A stretch of 64,000 nucleotides of DNA from an uncultured Gelidibacter sp. GTDB lineage: Bacteria > Bacteroidota > Bacteroidia > Flavobacteriales > Flavobacteriaceae. Positions 1-8,883 of the stretch are shown piece after piece. Where the stretch lies: positions 310,001-374,000 of the forward strand of contig NZ_CANMTE010000004.1 in assembly GCF_947500795.1 (NCBI RefSeq). Direction: 5' to 3'. Within the stretch, counting starts at the first letter, position 1, and each line of letters begins with the position of its first letter. Made by a program: the position numbers and the translations under genes. The notes beneath the pieces are model-generated. The model saw only the letters and a list, made by a program, of their open reading frames with translations. It was not told the origin of the DNA and did no database searches.

Positions 1-408
1 AGCTGCACCTTCTTCTTTGGCCGCAGCTAAAATTTCAGCAGCAAGTTTTGCAGGCATAGATTTCTCATTTCTTTTACGTGAGTAACTAATCAACCATTTC
101 ATAGCTGTAGATACTTTACGGTCTGGACGAATTTGCATTGGGATTTGGAATGTTGCACCACCAACACGACGACTACGTACTTCGACGTGAGGCATTACGT
201 TAGATAAAGCATCTTTCCATGTTTCCAAAGCTGTTTTTTCTTCGTCAGTTTTCTTTGCTTCTACAATGTCAATCGCATCGTAGAATACTTTAAAAGCTAC
301 AGACTTTTTACCATCCCACATCATCATGTTAACGAAACGAGTTACTAACTGATCGTTAAAACGTGGATCCGGCAAAAGCGGTCTCTTTTTTGCTGCTCTT
401 TTTCTCAT
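1..408 (-). CDS. rpsG: 30S ribosomal protein S7 (3' end outside window)
   Basis: Ribosomal protein S7, a primary 16S rRNA-binding protein of the small subunit head. The reverse strand opens with ATG at 408 and reads [15 protein letters not shown], then keeps the S7 core ([41 protein letters not shown]) with no stop to base 1. About 136 codons are present; flavobacterial S7 is usually about 158 residues, so roughly the last 20 are outside the window. It lies 21 bases downstream of rpsL on the same strand, the usual str operon order (rpsL-rpsG-fusA), and should be co-transcribed from the rpsL promoter. Confidence 0.97.
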   Translation of the reverse strand, partial: MRKRAAKKRPLLPDPRFNDQLVTRFVNMMMWDGKKSVAFKVFYDAIDIVEAKKTDEEKTALETWKDALSNVMPHVEVRSRRVGGATFQIPMQIRPDRKVSTAMKWLISYSRKRNEKSMPAKLAAEILAAAKEEGAA

Positions 409-429
409 GTCTTCTTCTTAAAGTTTTAA

Positions 430-804
430 TTACTTCTTAGGGCGTTTTGTTCCGTATTTAGATCTACGTTGCGTTCTACCTGTAACACCTGCGGTATCTA
501 AGGCACCACGTACAATGTGATATCTAACTCCTGGCAAATCTTTTACCCTTCCACCTCTAACCAATACTATCGAGTGCTCCTGTAGGTTGTGACCTTCACC
601 GCCGATGTATGCGTTAACCTCGTTTCCGTTTGTTAAACGAACCCTTGCTACCTTACGCATTGCTGAGTTAGGTTTCTTAGGTGTCGTCGTGTAAACACGA
701 GTACACACACCACGTCTTTGTGGACACGAATCTAGGGCAACCGATTTACTCTTCTTGGCTATTTTGGTTCTTCCTGTTCGTACTAATTGTGAAATTGTTG
801 GCAT
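430..804 (-). CDS. rpsL: 30S ribosomal protein S12
   Basis: Ribosomal protein S12 sits at the decoding centre and takes part in tRNA selection. The 124-residue product is full length for the family and carries [19 protein letters not shown] and [14 protein letters not shown]43 and K88, the positions whose changes give streptomycin resistance, are both wild type, and D89, the usual methylthiolation site, is present, so a streptomycin-sensitive S12 is predicted. It is the first gene of the minus-strand str operon, followed after 21 bases by rpsG, with a strong promoter match at 849-878. Confidence 0.98.
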   Translation of the reverse strand: MPTISQLVRTGRTKIAKKSKSVALDSCPQRRGVCTRVYTTTPKKPNSAMRKVARVRLTNGNEVNAYIGGEGHNLQEHSIVLVRGGRVKDLPGVRYHIVRGALDTAGVTGRTQRRSKYGTKRPKK

Positions 805-848
805 ATATTTCTATATAAATTTGTTTAACTCCTCGCTTTTGAGGGCTG

Positions 849-878
849 CAAAGGTAGAAAATAAATTCGCTTTTTCAA
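849..878 (-). promoter_or_regulatory. Promoter of rpsL-rpsG
   Basis: On the minus strand TTG (878-876), a 19-base spacer, then TACCTTTG (856-849) match the Bacteroidota sigma-ABfr promoter TTG-N17-23-TAnnTTTG in both elements and spacing. Transcription should start near 842, giving a leader of about 40 bases before the rpsL ATG at 804. Confidence 0.8.
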
Positions 879-952
879 AAGTAAATTGATTAATTTTCAA
901 ATCTTTGGTAGATTATTTAACATTGAACCTGTTTTTAGATAAATTTTTCCTT

Positions 953-960
953 TAGCTTTG
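953..960 (+). promoter_or_regulatory. -7 promoter element of the BamA-like gene
   Basis: TAGCTTTG matches TAnnTTTG exactly; no TTG at the right spacing is seen upstream. It decides the start of the following gene: the only in-frame upstream start, TTG at 958, lies inside this element, so the ATG at 979 is preferred, with a leader of about a dozen bases. Confidence 0.5.
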
Positions 961-978
961 AAAATCTTTAAGTTTTAC

Positions 979-2664
979 ATGACTTTAAAAATCTTCTCAT
1001 TTTTTTTTCTCTTTGGATGGTTCTCATCTCCAACACTATTAGCTCAAACTTTACATCTTACTGCAAATGGTAAAACTGAAGAGGAAACTAATTTTTTGGA
1101 GGGGCTTAATTATCAAAACGCATTTAGTGATTTTAACACCCTTAATGAGGAAGTTCAAAAAATCAAATCCAACTTAACACAGTATGGATATCTGGAAAGC
1201 CAATTTATCAATTTAGAAAAAACTACAGATTCATCATTTGTTGCTACCTATCATTTAGGTGTGCTTTATAAGAAAGCTCGAATTTATTTTGACATCGGTT
1301 TAAATGAAAAGATACTGAAATCAATTTCCAATACCATTACAGAAAATTATTTTGAAGTTGAATTACACAAACTCGAAACTTCGCTTCAGAATTTAAATAC
1401 TGAAATTGCGAATAATGGGGATCCATTTTCCACGCTTCAACTTATAAACATTAAAAAAGAGAACGGCATATTAGTGGCCGATTTAAAAATTGAGGATACT
1501 CACAAAAGAACAATTGACACTATTATTGTAAAAGGTTATGACAAGTTCCCCAAAGCTTACGTCAAACGTTATTTAAAACTTCAAGCGAAACAACCCTTCA
1601 ATTTAAAAACCATCAAACGGAAAACGCTAGATTTAGAAAATTTACACTTTGCAACTCAAATAAAAGAACCAGAAGTACTCTTCACAAAAGATTCTACTAT
1701 ACTATATATATATGTAGAAAAACAAAAAAGCAACACTTTTGATGGTTTCTTAGGATTTGGCACCAATACCAAAAGCAACAAAATAGAGTTCGATGGTTAT
1801 TTAAATCTCAATCTTATCAATACTCTTAATTATGGGGAGTCGTTTAGAGTGCTCTATAAAAGCGATGAAAACGACCAAAAGACATTCGACGTTAAAGCTA
1901 AACTGCCTTATTTGTTCGGATCACCAATCGGCACCCAAATTGGTCTAAATATTTTCAAAAGGGACTCTACCTTTATAACTACCTCTCAATTTGCAAAAGC
2001 AGATTATCAAATCAATCCAAATAATACTATAGCAATCGGTATCACATCTTTAAATTCGACAAACCTATTAGACACCCATTTTTTGAACATTGCCGATTTT
2101 AAGTCCACATTTTATACGATAAACTACAACCACCTTACGCCGCAGCGGTACGATAAACTATTTCCTATAAATTTCATGTTTGATTTTTCTACCGGATTTG
2201 GGAATAGAACCATTAAGAGTATAAGTGACACACAGACAAAATTTGAACTGAATACTTTTAAAATATTCAATCTGAATTTTAGAAATAGTATTTATACTAA
2301 TGTTAGCGCGGTGGTTTTGAATTCAGACCGGTTTTTAGAGAATGAACTCTTCCGGTTTGGCGGCATTAATTCTATCAGAGGTTTTGAAGAAAACAGTTTA
2401 ATGGCAAATCTCTTTGGCGTACTTAATACAGAATACCGGTACAAACTCACCAATAGCTTATATGTCAATTCAATTATTGACCTCGCCTATTACGAAAATC
2501 AGATCATTTCTACGCAAAACAAACTTCTCGGATTGGGTTTTGGATTTGGAATACTCACGCGAGCAGGCCTATTTAAACTAAATTACAGCAATGGCAGTTC
2601 AGAAAATCACCCTATAAAATTATCCAACTCGAAAATCCATATCAGTTTATCAGCCACTTTTTGA
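979..2664 (+). CDS. Omp85/BamA-like outer-membrane protein
   Basis: Probable outer-membrane beta-barrel of the Omp85 superfamily (BamA/TamA/FhaC type). From ATG 979 it opens with a signal peptide (TLKIFSFFFLFGW to LLAQ). A POTRA-like segment lies near residues 175-250 (TIDTIIVKGYDKFPKAYV), followed by a barrel of alternating strands, an IRGF motif (GGINSIRGFEENS) equivalent to the VRGF/Y motif of loop L6, and a C-terminal phenylalanine typical of BAM substrates. At 561 residues it is shorter than true BamA and seems to have fewer POTRA domains, so it is more likely a TamA- or FhaC-like accessory protein than the essential BamA. Monocistronic and divergent from rpsL. The frame also opens at TTG 958, judged false because that codon is part of a promoter element. 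Confidence 0.8.
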   Translation: MTLKIFSFFFLFGWFSSPTLLAQTLHLTANGKTEEETNFLEGLNYQNAFSDFNTLNEEVQKIKSNLTQYGYLESQFINLEKTTDSSFVATYHLGVLYKKARIYFDIGLNEKILKSISNTITENYFEVELHKLETSLQNLNTEIANNGDPFSTLQLINIKKENGILVADLKIEDTHKRTIDTIIVKGYDKFPKAYVKRYLKLQAKQPFNLKTIKRKTLDLENLHFATQIKEPEVLFTKDSTILYIYVEKQKSNTFDGFLGFGTNTKSNKIEFDGYLNLNLINTLNYGESFRVLYKSDENDQKTFDVKAKLPYLFGSPIGTQIGLNIFKRDSTFITTSQFAKADYQINPNNTIAIGITSLNSTNLLDTHFLNIADFKSTFYTINYNHLTPQRYDKLFPINFMFDFSTGFGNRTIKSISDTQTKFELNTFKIFNLNFRNSIYTNVSAVVLNSDRFLENELFRFGGINSIRGFEENSLMANLFGVLNTEYRYKLTNSLYVNSIIDLAYYENQIISTQNKLLGLGFGFGILTRAGLFKLNYSNGSSENHPIKLSNSKIHISLSATF

Positions 2665-3014
2665 TAACAAATCTTTAACAAACACTAATGTTAAAATTAA
2701 GCTTAATTTAACAAATACATTGGGCTCATGCCCATTGATCAAATCACAATTTATTGTAAATCAACACTAAAGATTTTCAAGATTTAGCCCTAAAAGGCAA
2801 AACCATTCCTTAATTTTTTTTTTAATCCTTCTTTCGTGAGTAATTCGACCAACAAAAGAACTGTATTCCAAGAGATTGAACCTTCAAGCATGGAAAAATC
2901 AAAGACCATATAGAAAATTTAATTTGGTTCCAAATGAAATTGATAGTTAATTAAATTGTTTTTTTAACTTTTTATTAGCATTTTTACGGCAGGCTAATTC
3001 AAATTAATTTAAAT
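2665..3014. other. Intergenic region before susC
   Basis: 350 A+T-rich bases without a credible gene. There is no clear terminator for the upstream gene. The only signal seen is the candidate promoter at 2956-2983; the remainder may be a control region for the SusCD pair. Confidence 0.5.
2956..2983 (+). promoter_or_regulatory. Candidate promoter of susC-susD
   Basis: TTG (2956-2958), a 17-base spacer and TAGCATTT (2976-2983) resemble TTG-N17-23-TAnnTTTG with the last two -7 bases off consensus. It lies 31 bases before the susC ATG at 3015. Weak match in A+T-rich DNA. Confidence 0.35.
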
Positions 3015-6000
3015 ATGAAAACAAAGTTTAGTGGAATTCTAACGCTATTACTAGCGTTCTTTGTGCAAATAACGTTTGCACAAGAAAAAACAATTTCAGG
3101 AACGGTATCAGATCAATCTGGTTTACCACTTCCTGGAGTTAACATTATTGTAAAAGGCACCGCATCGGGTACACAGACGGATTTTGATGGTAATTACTCC
3201 ATCTCCGCCAAGTCAGGAGATGTATTGTCTTTTACTTACGTGGGGTTGAAAGCCCAAGAAGTTACAGTAGGAGCTTCTAATAGTATTAACGTAACAATGC
3301 AAGAAGATGCATCTGTATTAGATGAGGTTGTTGTAACTGCGTTAGGTATTAAAAGAGAGAAGAAAAGTTTAGGTTACGCTACCCAAGAAGTTAAAGGGGA
3401 CGCTGTATCGAACGTGAAAAGCTCTAACTTCGTTAACTCGTTATCCGGTAAAGTTGCTGGTCTAGATATTAAAACATCTGGTACTTTAGGTGGTTCTACC
3501 AACGTAGTTATTAGAGGTAACAACTCTATTGCTGGTAACAACCAAGCATTATTTGTTATTGACGGTATTCCTGTAGATAACAGCAACTCAAACTCTTCTG
3601 GACAAAGAAGTGGTAGAGGTGGTTATGACTACGGTAATGCTGCTTCTGACATTAACCCTGATGACATCGAGTCTATCAACGTGTTAAAAGGTGCAGCTGC
3701 AACAGCTCTTTATGGCTCTCGTGCTTCTAATGGTGTGGTAATGATCACAACTAAAAAAGGTACTGCTAAAAAAGGTCTTGGTGTAACTATCAGCTCAAGT
3801 TTAACAATGGGTACTGCTGATTCTTCAACATTGCCAACATATCAGAAAAAGTATGGTTCTGGTTACGGTCCATATTACTCTTCTGATGATGGATTTTTCG
3901 AATTGTATGATGTTAATGGTGATGGTATTGATGATTTAATCACTCCATTTACTGAAGATGCATCTTACGGTGCGGCATTCGATCCAAGTTTAATGATTTA
4001 CCAATGGACATCTATCTATCCTCAATTGGGTAGTACTTACCAACAAGCAACGCCATGGGTAGCAGGTAAAAATGATCCAAATTCAATCTACAAAGCATCT
4101 ATTACAGCGGTAAACTCTGTTTCCTTAGATGGTGGAACTGACAAAAGTTCTTTTAGATTAGGTTTTACTAACTTATTACAAGAAGGTAATTTACCAAACA
4201 GTGAAATTAAAAGAAACACTGTTAATTTTTCTGGATCACATGACTTGAGCGACAAACTTACAGTGTCTACTACTTTTAACTTCATCAAAACAGATGGTAA
4301 AGGTCGTTATGGAACTGGTTATAGTTCAAAAAACGTGATGCAACAGTTTAGACAATGGTTCCAAACTAACGTCGATTTCCAAGAACAAAAAGCAGCGTAT
4401 TTTTCTACACGTGAAAACATCACTTGGAATCCAAATGGTCCTGACAACTTAAGTCCAATTTATTCAGATAACCCTTACTGGACGTTATATGAAAACTATG
4501 AGACTGATACACGTTCAAGATACTTCGGTAACTTTGCATTGAACTATGAAATTACTGATTGGTTAGATGTAATGGGTAGATTCTCTTTTGACAGCTACAG
4601 TGAGTTACAAGAAGAAAGAACAAACGTAGGTAGTGCTGATGTGTCTGAATATACAAGATACAATAACAGTGTTGGCGAGTACAACTATGACATGATGTTG
4701 AATTTCAACAAAGACTTATCTGATAAATTAAACTTAGAAGGTAACCTTGGTGTTAACATTAGAAGAAACACTCAAAACAGCATCTTTGCTGCAACTAACG
4801 GTGGTTTAAACTTAGCAGGTCTTTATGCATTGTCTAACAGTGTAAGTCCAATCAACGCTCCAGCGGAATATGACGCTACAACTATGGTTGATGGTCAATA
4901 CATCCGTGCAAGTTTAGGATATGACAATTTTGCTTATTTAGAAGGTTCTTATAGAACTGACCGTTCTTCTACACTTCCAAAAGACAACAACAGATATGGG
5001 TACTACTCGGTATCAGGAAGTTTAGTGTTCTCTCAACTAATTGATGCAAGATGGTTATCATTTGGTAAAGTAAGAGCTAACTACGCAGAGGTAGGTAGTG
5101 ATACAAACCCATACAGAGTTTTCAATACATTTGGTATTGGTACACCATTTAATGGTGGTGGTGTTGCTTCAAACCCTAATGCTCAAGCTAACTTAGACTT
5201 ATTACCAGAAAGACAAGAAAGTTTTGAGGTAGGTTTAGAGATGCAATTTGCAGATAGACGTGTAGGTTTTGACGTGTCTTACTATAACACTCAAAACATC
5301 AACCAAATTACAAGTATTCCATTATCTACAGCAACTGGTTATACTTCAGCTGTATTGAACGCAGGTACTATTGAAAACAAAGGTGTGGAAGTTCAATTGA
5401 ATTTAACACCAATCAAAAGTGAAGATTTCCAATGGGATATTACTGCAAACTGGTCTAAAAATGAGAGTTTAGTTGTTGAGTTATTAAATGGTATTGACAA
5501 CTTACAATTAGCAGCATTACAAGGTGGTATTTCCATCAATGCTACACCAGGTCAACCATATGGTACTATTAGAGGTACTGATTTCGTTTACACAAATGGT
5601 GAAAAAACAATCAGATCTAATGGATATTACCAAACTACAGGTACTAACAACAACGTGATTGGAGATATCAATGCTGACTGGAAAGGTGGTGTTTATAACA
5701 ACTTCAAATACAAAAACTTCAATTTTAACTTCTTAATTGATGTTCAAAAAGGTGGTAATGTATTCTCATTAGATACTTGGTATGGTTATGCAACAGGTCT
5801 TTATGACTTTACTGCAGGAAATAATGACTTAGGTAACCCAGTAAGAAATCCAGTTGTTGGAACTCCAGGTAACTATGCTGCTAATAGTGGTGGTGTATTA
5901 TTGGACGGTGTTAAAGCTGACGGTTCTCCTAACGATGTTAGAGCTGATGCAACTACATATGCAAACCCTTGGGGATATGTTAGAACTCCAAATGCTGCAC

Positions 6001-6254
6001 ACGTTTATGATGCAGGTTACGTAAAATTACGTGAGGCAAGTTTAACTTATAATCTTAGCCCTAAAGCATTAGAGCAAATGGCATTTACAGGTGTTTCTAT
6101 TTCATTAATCGGTAGAAACTTATGGATCATTGACAAAAACACACCTTATGCTGATCCTGAAGCAGGTTTAAGTTCTGGTAACGTTCAAGGTTACCAATCA
6201 GGTTCTTACCCTTCTATTAGAGAAATAGGTGCAAGTCTTAAACTACAGTTTTAA
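3015..6254 (+). CDS. SusC/RagA-family TonB-dependent outer-membrane transporter
   Basis: Outer-membrane transporter of the SusC type, importing a ligand captured by its SusD partner with TonB energy. The 1079-residue product has a signal peptide (to TFAQ), a carboxypeptidase-regulatory-like domain (about 27-95, TISGTVSDQSGLPLPGVNI), the region DEVVVTALGIKREKKSLGYA typical of the SusC TonB-box/plug start, a plug domain (VVIRGNNSIAGNNQALFVIDG; ATALYGSRASNGVVMITTKKG) and a long barrel ending in LKLQF. The SusD gene follows after 13 bases, so the two form one operon. No glycoside hydrolase, peptidase or regulator gene adjoins them, so the substrate cannot be inferred. Consistent A/T-ending codons suggest a well-expressed gene. 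Confidence 0.95.
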   Translation: MKTKFSGILTLLLAFFVQITFAQEKTISGTVSDQSGLPLPGVNIIVKGTASGTQTDFDGNYSISAKSGDVLSFTYVGLKAQEVTVGASNSINVTMQEDASVLDEVVVTALGIKREKKSLGYATQEVKGDAVSNVKSSNFVNSLSGKVAGLDIKTSGTLGGSTNVVIRGNNSIAGNNQALFVIDGIPVDNSNSNSSGQRSGRGGYDYGNAASDINPDDIESINVLKGAAATALYGSRASNGVVMITTKKGTAKKGLGVTISSSLTMGTADSSTLPTYQKKYGSGYGPYYSSDDGFFELYDVNGDGIDDLITPFTEDASYGAAFDPSLMIYQWTSIYPQLGSTYQQATPWVAGKNDPNSIYKASITAVNSVSLDGGTDKSSFRLGFTNLLQEGNLPNSEIKRNTVNFSGSHDLSDKLTVSTTFNFIKTDGKGRYGTGYSSKNVMQQFRQWFQTNVDFQEQKAAYFSTRENITWNPNGPDNLSPIYSDNPYWTLYENYETDTRSRYFGNFALNYEITDWLDVMGRFSFDSYSELQEERTNVGSADVSEYTRYNNSVGEYNYDMMLNFNKDLSDKLNLEGNLGVNIRRNTQNSIFAATNGGLNLAGLYALSNSVSPINAPAEYDATTMVDGQYIRASLGYDNFAYLEGSYRTDRSSTLPKDNNRYGYYSVSGSLVFSQLIDARWLSFGKVRANYAEVGSDTNPYRVFNTFGIGTPFNGGGVASNPNAQANLDLLPERQESFEVGLEMQFADRRVGFDVSYYNTQNINQITSIPLSTATGYTSAVLNAGTIENKGVEVQLNLTPIKSEDFQWDITANWSKNESLVVELLNGIDNLQLAALQGGISINATPGQPYGTIRGTDFVYTNGEKTIRSNGYYQTTGTNNNVIGDINADWKGGVYNNFKYKNFNFNFLIDVQKGGNVFSLDTWYGYATGLYDFTAGNNDLGNPVRNPVVGTPGNYAANSGGVLLDGVKADGSPNDVRADATTYANPWGYVRTPNAAHVYDAGYVKLREASLTYNLSPKALEQMAFTGVSISLIGRNLWIIDKNTPYADPEAGLSSGNVQGYQSGSYPSIREIGASLKLQF

Positions 6255-6267
6255 ATAAAAAATAATT

Positions 6268-7704
6268 ATGAAAAAAATAATATTAACCGTTTTAACTTTC
6301 GTAGCCTTAGTGTCTTGTCAGTCTGACCAAGCCTACGAAGATTTAAATAGAGATCCTAAAAATCCAACTCAAGTTCAAGCAGACTTCTTATTTAATTCTG
6401 CTACTAAAAGTTTGTATGATCAAATGACGAGTACCAATGTGAACCTTAACGTTTTTAGAATGTTAGGTCAGCACTGGACAGAAACTACGTATACTGATGA
6501 GGCGAATTTTGATTTGAATGGAAGAAATATCACTCAAAACCATTGGTCTGAGTTGTATAGAGATGTTCTATTAGATTTGAAAACTGCTCGTGAAAACACA
6601 AACGACGACGCTAGTTTAACTCAAGCAGAAAAGGATACTAGAAATGCTCAAATAGAAATACTTATGGTATACACTTGGGCTCACTTAGTAGAGACTTATG
6701 GAGATATTCCTTACTCACAAGCCTTAAGCCCAAATGAGTTTGTTTTACCTGTGTATGACGATGCTGCTACAGTTTATACTGATTTATTAGCACGTTTAAC
6801 TGCAGCTATCCCAAACATTACTGATTCTGGTTTTGGTTCAGCAGATCCTATCTATGGAGGTGACTCTGCAAAATGGAAAAAATTCGGAAACTCATTACTT
6901 TTAAGAATGGGAATCAGAATTGCAGATGCTCCAGGTTTTTCTTCTCTAGCGCAAGCAGCAGTTACAACAGCTGTAAGTGGTGGGGTATTTACATCTAACG
7001 CTGACAATGCATCGTTAGTTTATTCTAGCACTACTCCAAACACAAATCCTGTGTGGGTTGATTTAGTACAATCTGGTCGTTCTGACTTTGTTGCTGCAAA
7101 TACTTTGGTTGACGTTATGAATGCATTAGAAGATCCAAGAAGACCTTACTACTTTGACCAAAACTTAGGTGCTGGTGTTTATGTTGGAGGACCTTATGGT
7201 GACAATAACAGCTATAGCTCATACACTCACGTTGGAGACAGAATGTTAGATCCCACTAACCCTGCTTCTTTAATAGATTATTCTGAAGTATCTTTCTATT
7301 TAGCTGATGCAGCTGAGCGTTCTTTATCTGGAACACCAGCATTGGCAGCAGGTTTTTATAACGATGGTATCAAAGCATCTTTTGATGATTGGGGAGCTCC
7401 TGGTGTTGAAGCTTACTTGCTTAAGCCAAGTGTTAATTACTTAACAGCTCCAGGTACTTGGAAACAAAAAATTGGAAAACAATTCTGGTTAGCAATGTAC
7501 AACAGAGGATACGAAGCATGGACTGCTTGGAGAACCTATGATGTACCAACATTAAACTTGCCAGCTGAATCTGGACTTCCGGTTCCAACAAGATATACTT
7601 ACCCTGTTAATGAGCAAAACCTTAATGAGGCAAATTGGTCAGCGGCATCAGCAGCAATTGGTGGTGACGAACAAACTACCAAATTGTTCTGGGATGTTAA
7701 CTAA
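6268..7704 (+). CDS. SusD/RagB-family nutrient-binding lipoprotein
   Basis: Surface lipoprotein that lids the SusC barrel and binds the nutrient. The 478-residue product has a lipoprotein signal with lipobox LVSC (Cys at about 18) and then YEDLNRDPKNPTQV. This, with the DFLFNSATKSLYDQM and MLGQHWTETTYTDEANFD stretches, is typical of the SusD-like group annotated as nutrient-binding outer-membrane lipoproteins (SusD-like_2), which often pair with peptide or glycan importers. The C-terminal part keeps the expected YNRGYEAWTAWRTYDVP and VPTRYTYPVNEQNLN segments. Second gene of the susC operon, followed by a strong terminator at 7732. Confidence 0.92.
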   Translation: MKKIILTVLTFVALVSCQSDQAYEDLNRDPKNPTQVQADFLFNSATKSLYDQMTSTNVNLNVFRMLGQHWTETTYTDEANFDLNGRNITQNHWSELYRDVLLDLKTARENTNDDASLTQAEKDTRNAQIEILMVYTWAHLVETYGDIPYSQALSPNEFVLPVYDDAATVYTDLLARLTAAIPNITDSGFGSADPIYGGDSAKWKKFGNSLLLRMGIRIADAPGFSSLAQAAVTTAVSGGVFTSNADNASLVYSSTTPNTNPVWVDLVQSGRSDFVAANTLVDVMNALEDPRRPYYFDQNLGAGVYVGGPYGDNNSYSSYTHVGDRMLDPTNPASLIDYSEVSFYLADAAERSLSGTPALAAGFYNDGIKASFDDWGAPGVEAYLLKPSVNYLTAPGTWKQKIGKQFWLAMYNRGYEAWTAWRTYDVPTLNLPAESGLPVPTRYTYPVNEQNLNEANWSAASAAIGGDEQTTKLFWDVN

Positions 7705-7731
7705 TTAATTAATTATCTATTACAAATATCT

Positions 7732-7768
7732 AAAACCTCTTAAGTTGAAAAATTTAAGAGGTTTTTTT
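7732..7768 (+). terminator. Rho-independent terminator of the susCD operon
   Basis: AAAACCTCTTAA (7732-7743) pairs perfectly with TTAAGAGGTTTT (7754-7765) across a 10-base loop and runs into a T tract. It lies 28 bases after the susD stop. Confidence 0.85.
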
Positions 7769-7857
7769 ATACCCTAACTTTTCTGTCCCTGTAAAGACAC
7801 ATCGCTTTTTGTCTTTTGTTTTTTGCAGTCCAACTAAATATATGAGGCTTTATTTTA

Positions 7858-7865
7858 TACCTTTG
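7858..7865 (+). promoter_or_regulatory. -7 promoter element directly before rlmB
   Basis: TACCTTTG matches TAnnTTTG exactly and is followed by only CGCC before the ATG at 7870. The start of transcription would fall at or next to the start codon, so the message should be leaderless or nearly so. No TTG at the expected -33 spacing was seen. Confidence 0.6.
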
Positions 7866-7869
7866 CGCC

Positions 7870-8604
7870 ATGGAACATGAAACAACTATTTTTGGAATCA
7901 GAGCGGTTATTGAAGCGATTAAGTCTGGTGAAAACATTGATAAAATCTTTTTACAAAAAGGACTACGTGGAGAGCTATTTACCGAGTTAGAACAATTGTT
8001 GCATAAGGAACGTTTAAATTCCTCTTACGTGCCCGTTGAAAAACTCAACCGACTTACCAACAAGAACCATCAAGGTGTTGTAGCGCAAATTGCGCCTATC
8101 AGTTTCTATCCATTGGAAGAATTGGTAACCAACGTCATGGAATCAGGTAAAACACCTTTATTTCTTCTTTTAGACCAATTGAGTGATGTCCGTAATTTTG
8201 GTGCGATTATCAGAACGGCAGAATGTACTGGTGTTTCAGGAATCATCATTCAGAAAAAAGGTGGTGCCCCAGTTAATGGTGATACTATAAAAACTAGTGC
8301 CGGTGCTATTTTTAAAATTCCAATTTGTAAAGTAGACCATATTAAGGATGCTGTATTCTATATGCAGGCTTCTGGAATAAAAGTAATTGCAGCTACTGAA
8401 AAAACGGATCAAAATCTTTATGACGTTTCATTTACTGAACCTTGTGCCATTATCATGGGTTCTGAAGGTAAAGGCATCAATCCATCCATCTTAAAAGTGG
8501 TTGATGACAAAGCCAAACTCCCTATTTTAGGCGATATCGAATCATTGAATGTTTCCGTAGCCTGTGGTGCATTTTTATACGAAGTAGTGAGACAGAGACT
8601 TTAG
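7870..8604 (+). CDS. rlmB: 23S rRNA (guanosine-2'-O-)-methyltransferase RlmB
   Basis: SpoU/TrmH-family methyltransferase predicted to methylate the 2'-OH of G2251 in the 23S rRNA P loop. The 244-residue product has the N-terminal RNA-binding substrate domain (TTIFGIRAVIEAIKSGENIDK; NHQGVVAQIAP) and the SPOUT knot motifs: LLLDQLSDVRNFGAIIRTAE (motif 1), AIIMGSEGKGI (motif 2) and LPILGDIESLNVSVACGAFLYE (motif 3). Length is normal. It is monocistronic, with its promoter element four bases before the ATG. Its 3' end runs straight into a heptad/hairpin repeat tract. RlmB and TrmH-like paralogues are hard to separate by eye, but the length and N-terminal domain favour RlmB. Confidence 0.9.
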   Translation: MEHETTIFGIRAVIEAIKSGENIDKIFLQKGLRGELFTELEQLLHKERLNSSYVPVEKLNRLTNKNHQGVVAQIAPISFYPLEELVTNVMESGKTPLFLLLDQLSDVRNFGAIIRTAECTGVSGIIIQKKGGAPVNGDTIKTSAGAIFKIPICKVDHIKDAVFYMQASGIKVIAATEKTDQNLYDVSFTEPCAIIMGSEGKGINPSILKVVDDKAKLPILGDIESLNVSVACGAFLYEVVRQRL

Positions 8605-8716
8605 ATTGGTGACCCGCCCGAACGTACCAGTTCGGTACGGGCAGGTTGAAGATTGAAGATTGGTGATTGAGGATTGTTGACCCGCCCGAACGTGCCTTTT
8701 CTGTACGGGCGAGTTG
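8604..8716. repeat. Heptad GATTGNN array interleaved with two hairpin repeats
   Basis: Starting at the rlmB stop codon, GATTGGT (8604-8610) is followed by a 38-base G+C-rich imperfect hairpin (8611-8648), four heptads GATTGAA, GATTGGT, GATTGAG, GATTGTT (8651-8678) and a second copy of the hairpin unit (8679-8716). Both copies begin GACCCGCCCGAACGT and end near GTACGGGC. The composition is quite unlike the flanking genes; it looks like a mobile or expanding intergenic repeat. Confidence 0.75.
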
Positions 8717-8766
8717 CTGATTTCATTCTGATTCAGAAATTGAAATTGTGAACTAATTACTGCCAT

Positions 8767-8808
8767 CTGAAGACTGAATACTGCTTACTGAAGACTGAAT
8801 ACTGCCAA
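8767..8808. repeat. Heptad CTGNNNA array
   Basis: Six consecutive 7-base units: CTGAAGA, CTGAATA, CTGCTTA, CTGAAGA, CTGAATA, CTGCCAA. The first three and last three also form a 21-base direct repeat with a changed end. It lies between rlmB and the rhomboid gene, which converge here. Confidence 0.7.
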
Positions 8809-8853
8809 CTAAAATTTACACGTCCCTTCCTCTACTCTATTTACCCAACCAAG

Positions 8854-8878
8854 CACTTCGACTGCGCTCAGTGTGACA
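8854..8878. repeat. Intergenic repeat containing CTTCGACTGCGCTCAG
   Basis: A 25-base imperfect palindrome beginning CACTTCGA and ending CAGTGTGACA, close to the end of the rhomboid gene. From general knowledge, near-identical words recur between genes in many Bacteroidota genomes. Only one copy is in this window, so its repetitive nature is not shown here. Confidence 0.5.
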
Positions 8879-8883
8879 AATAT

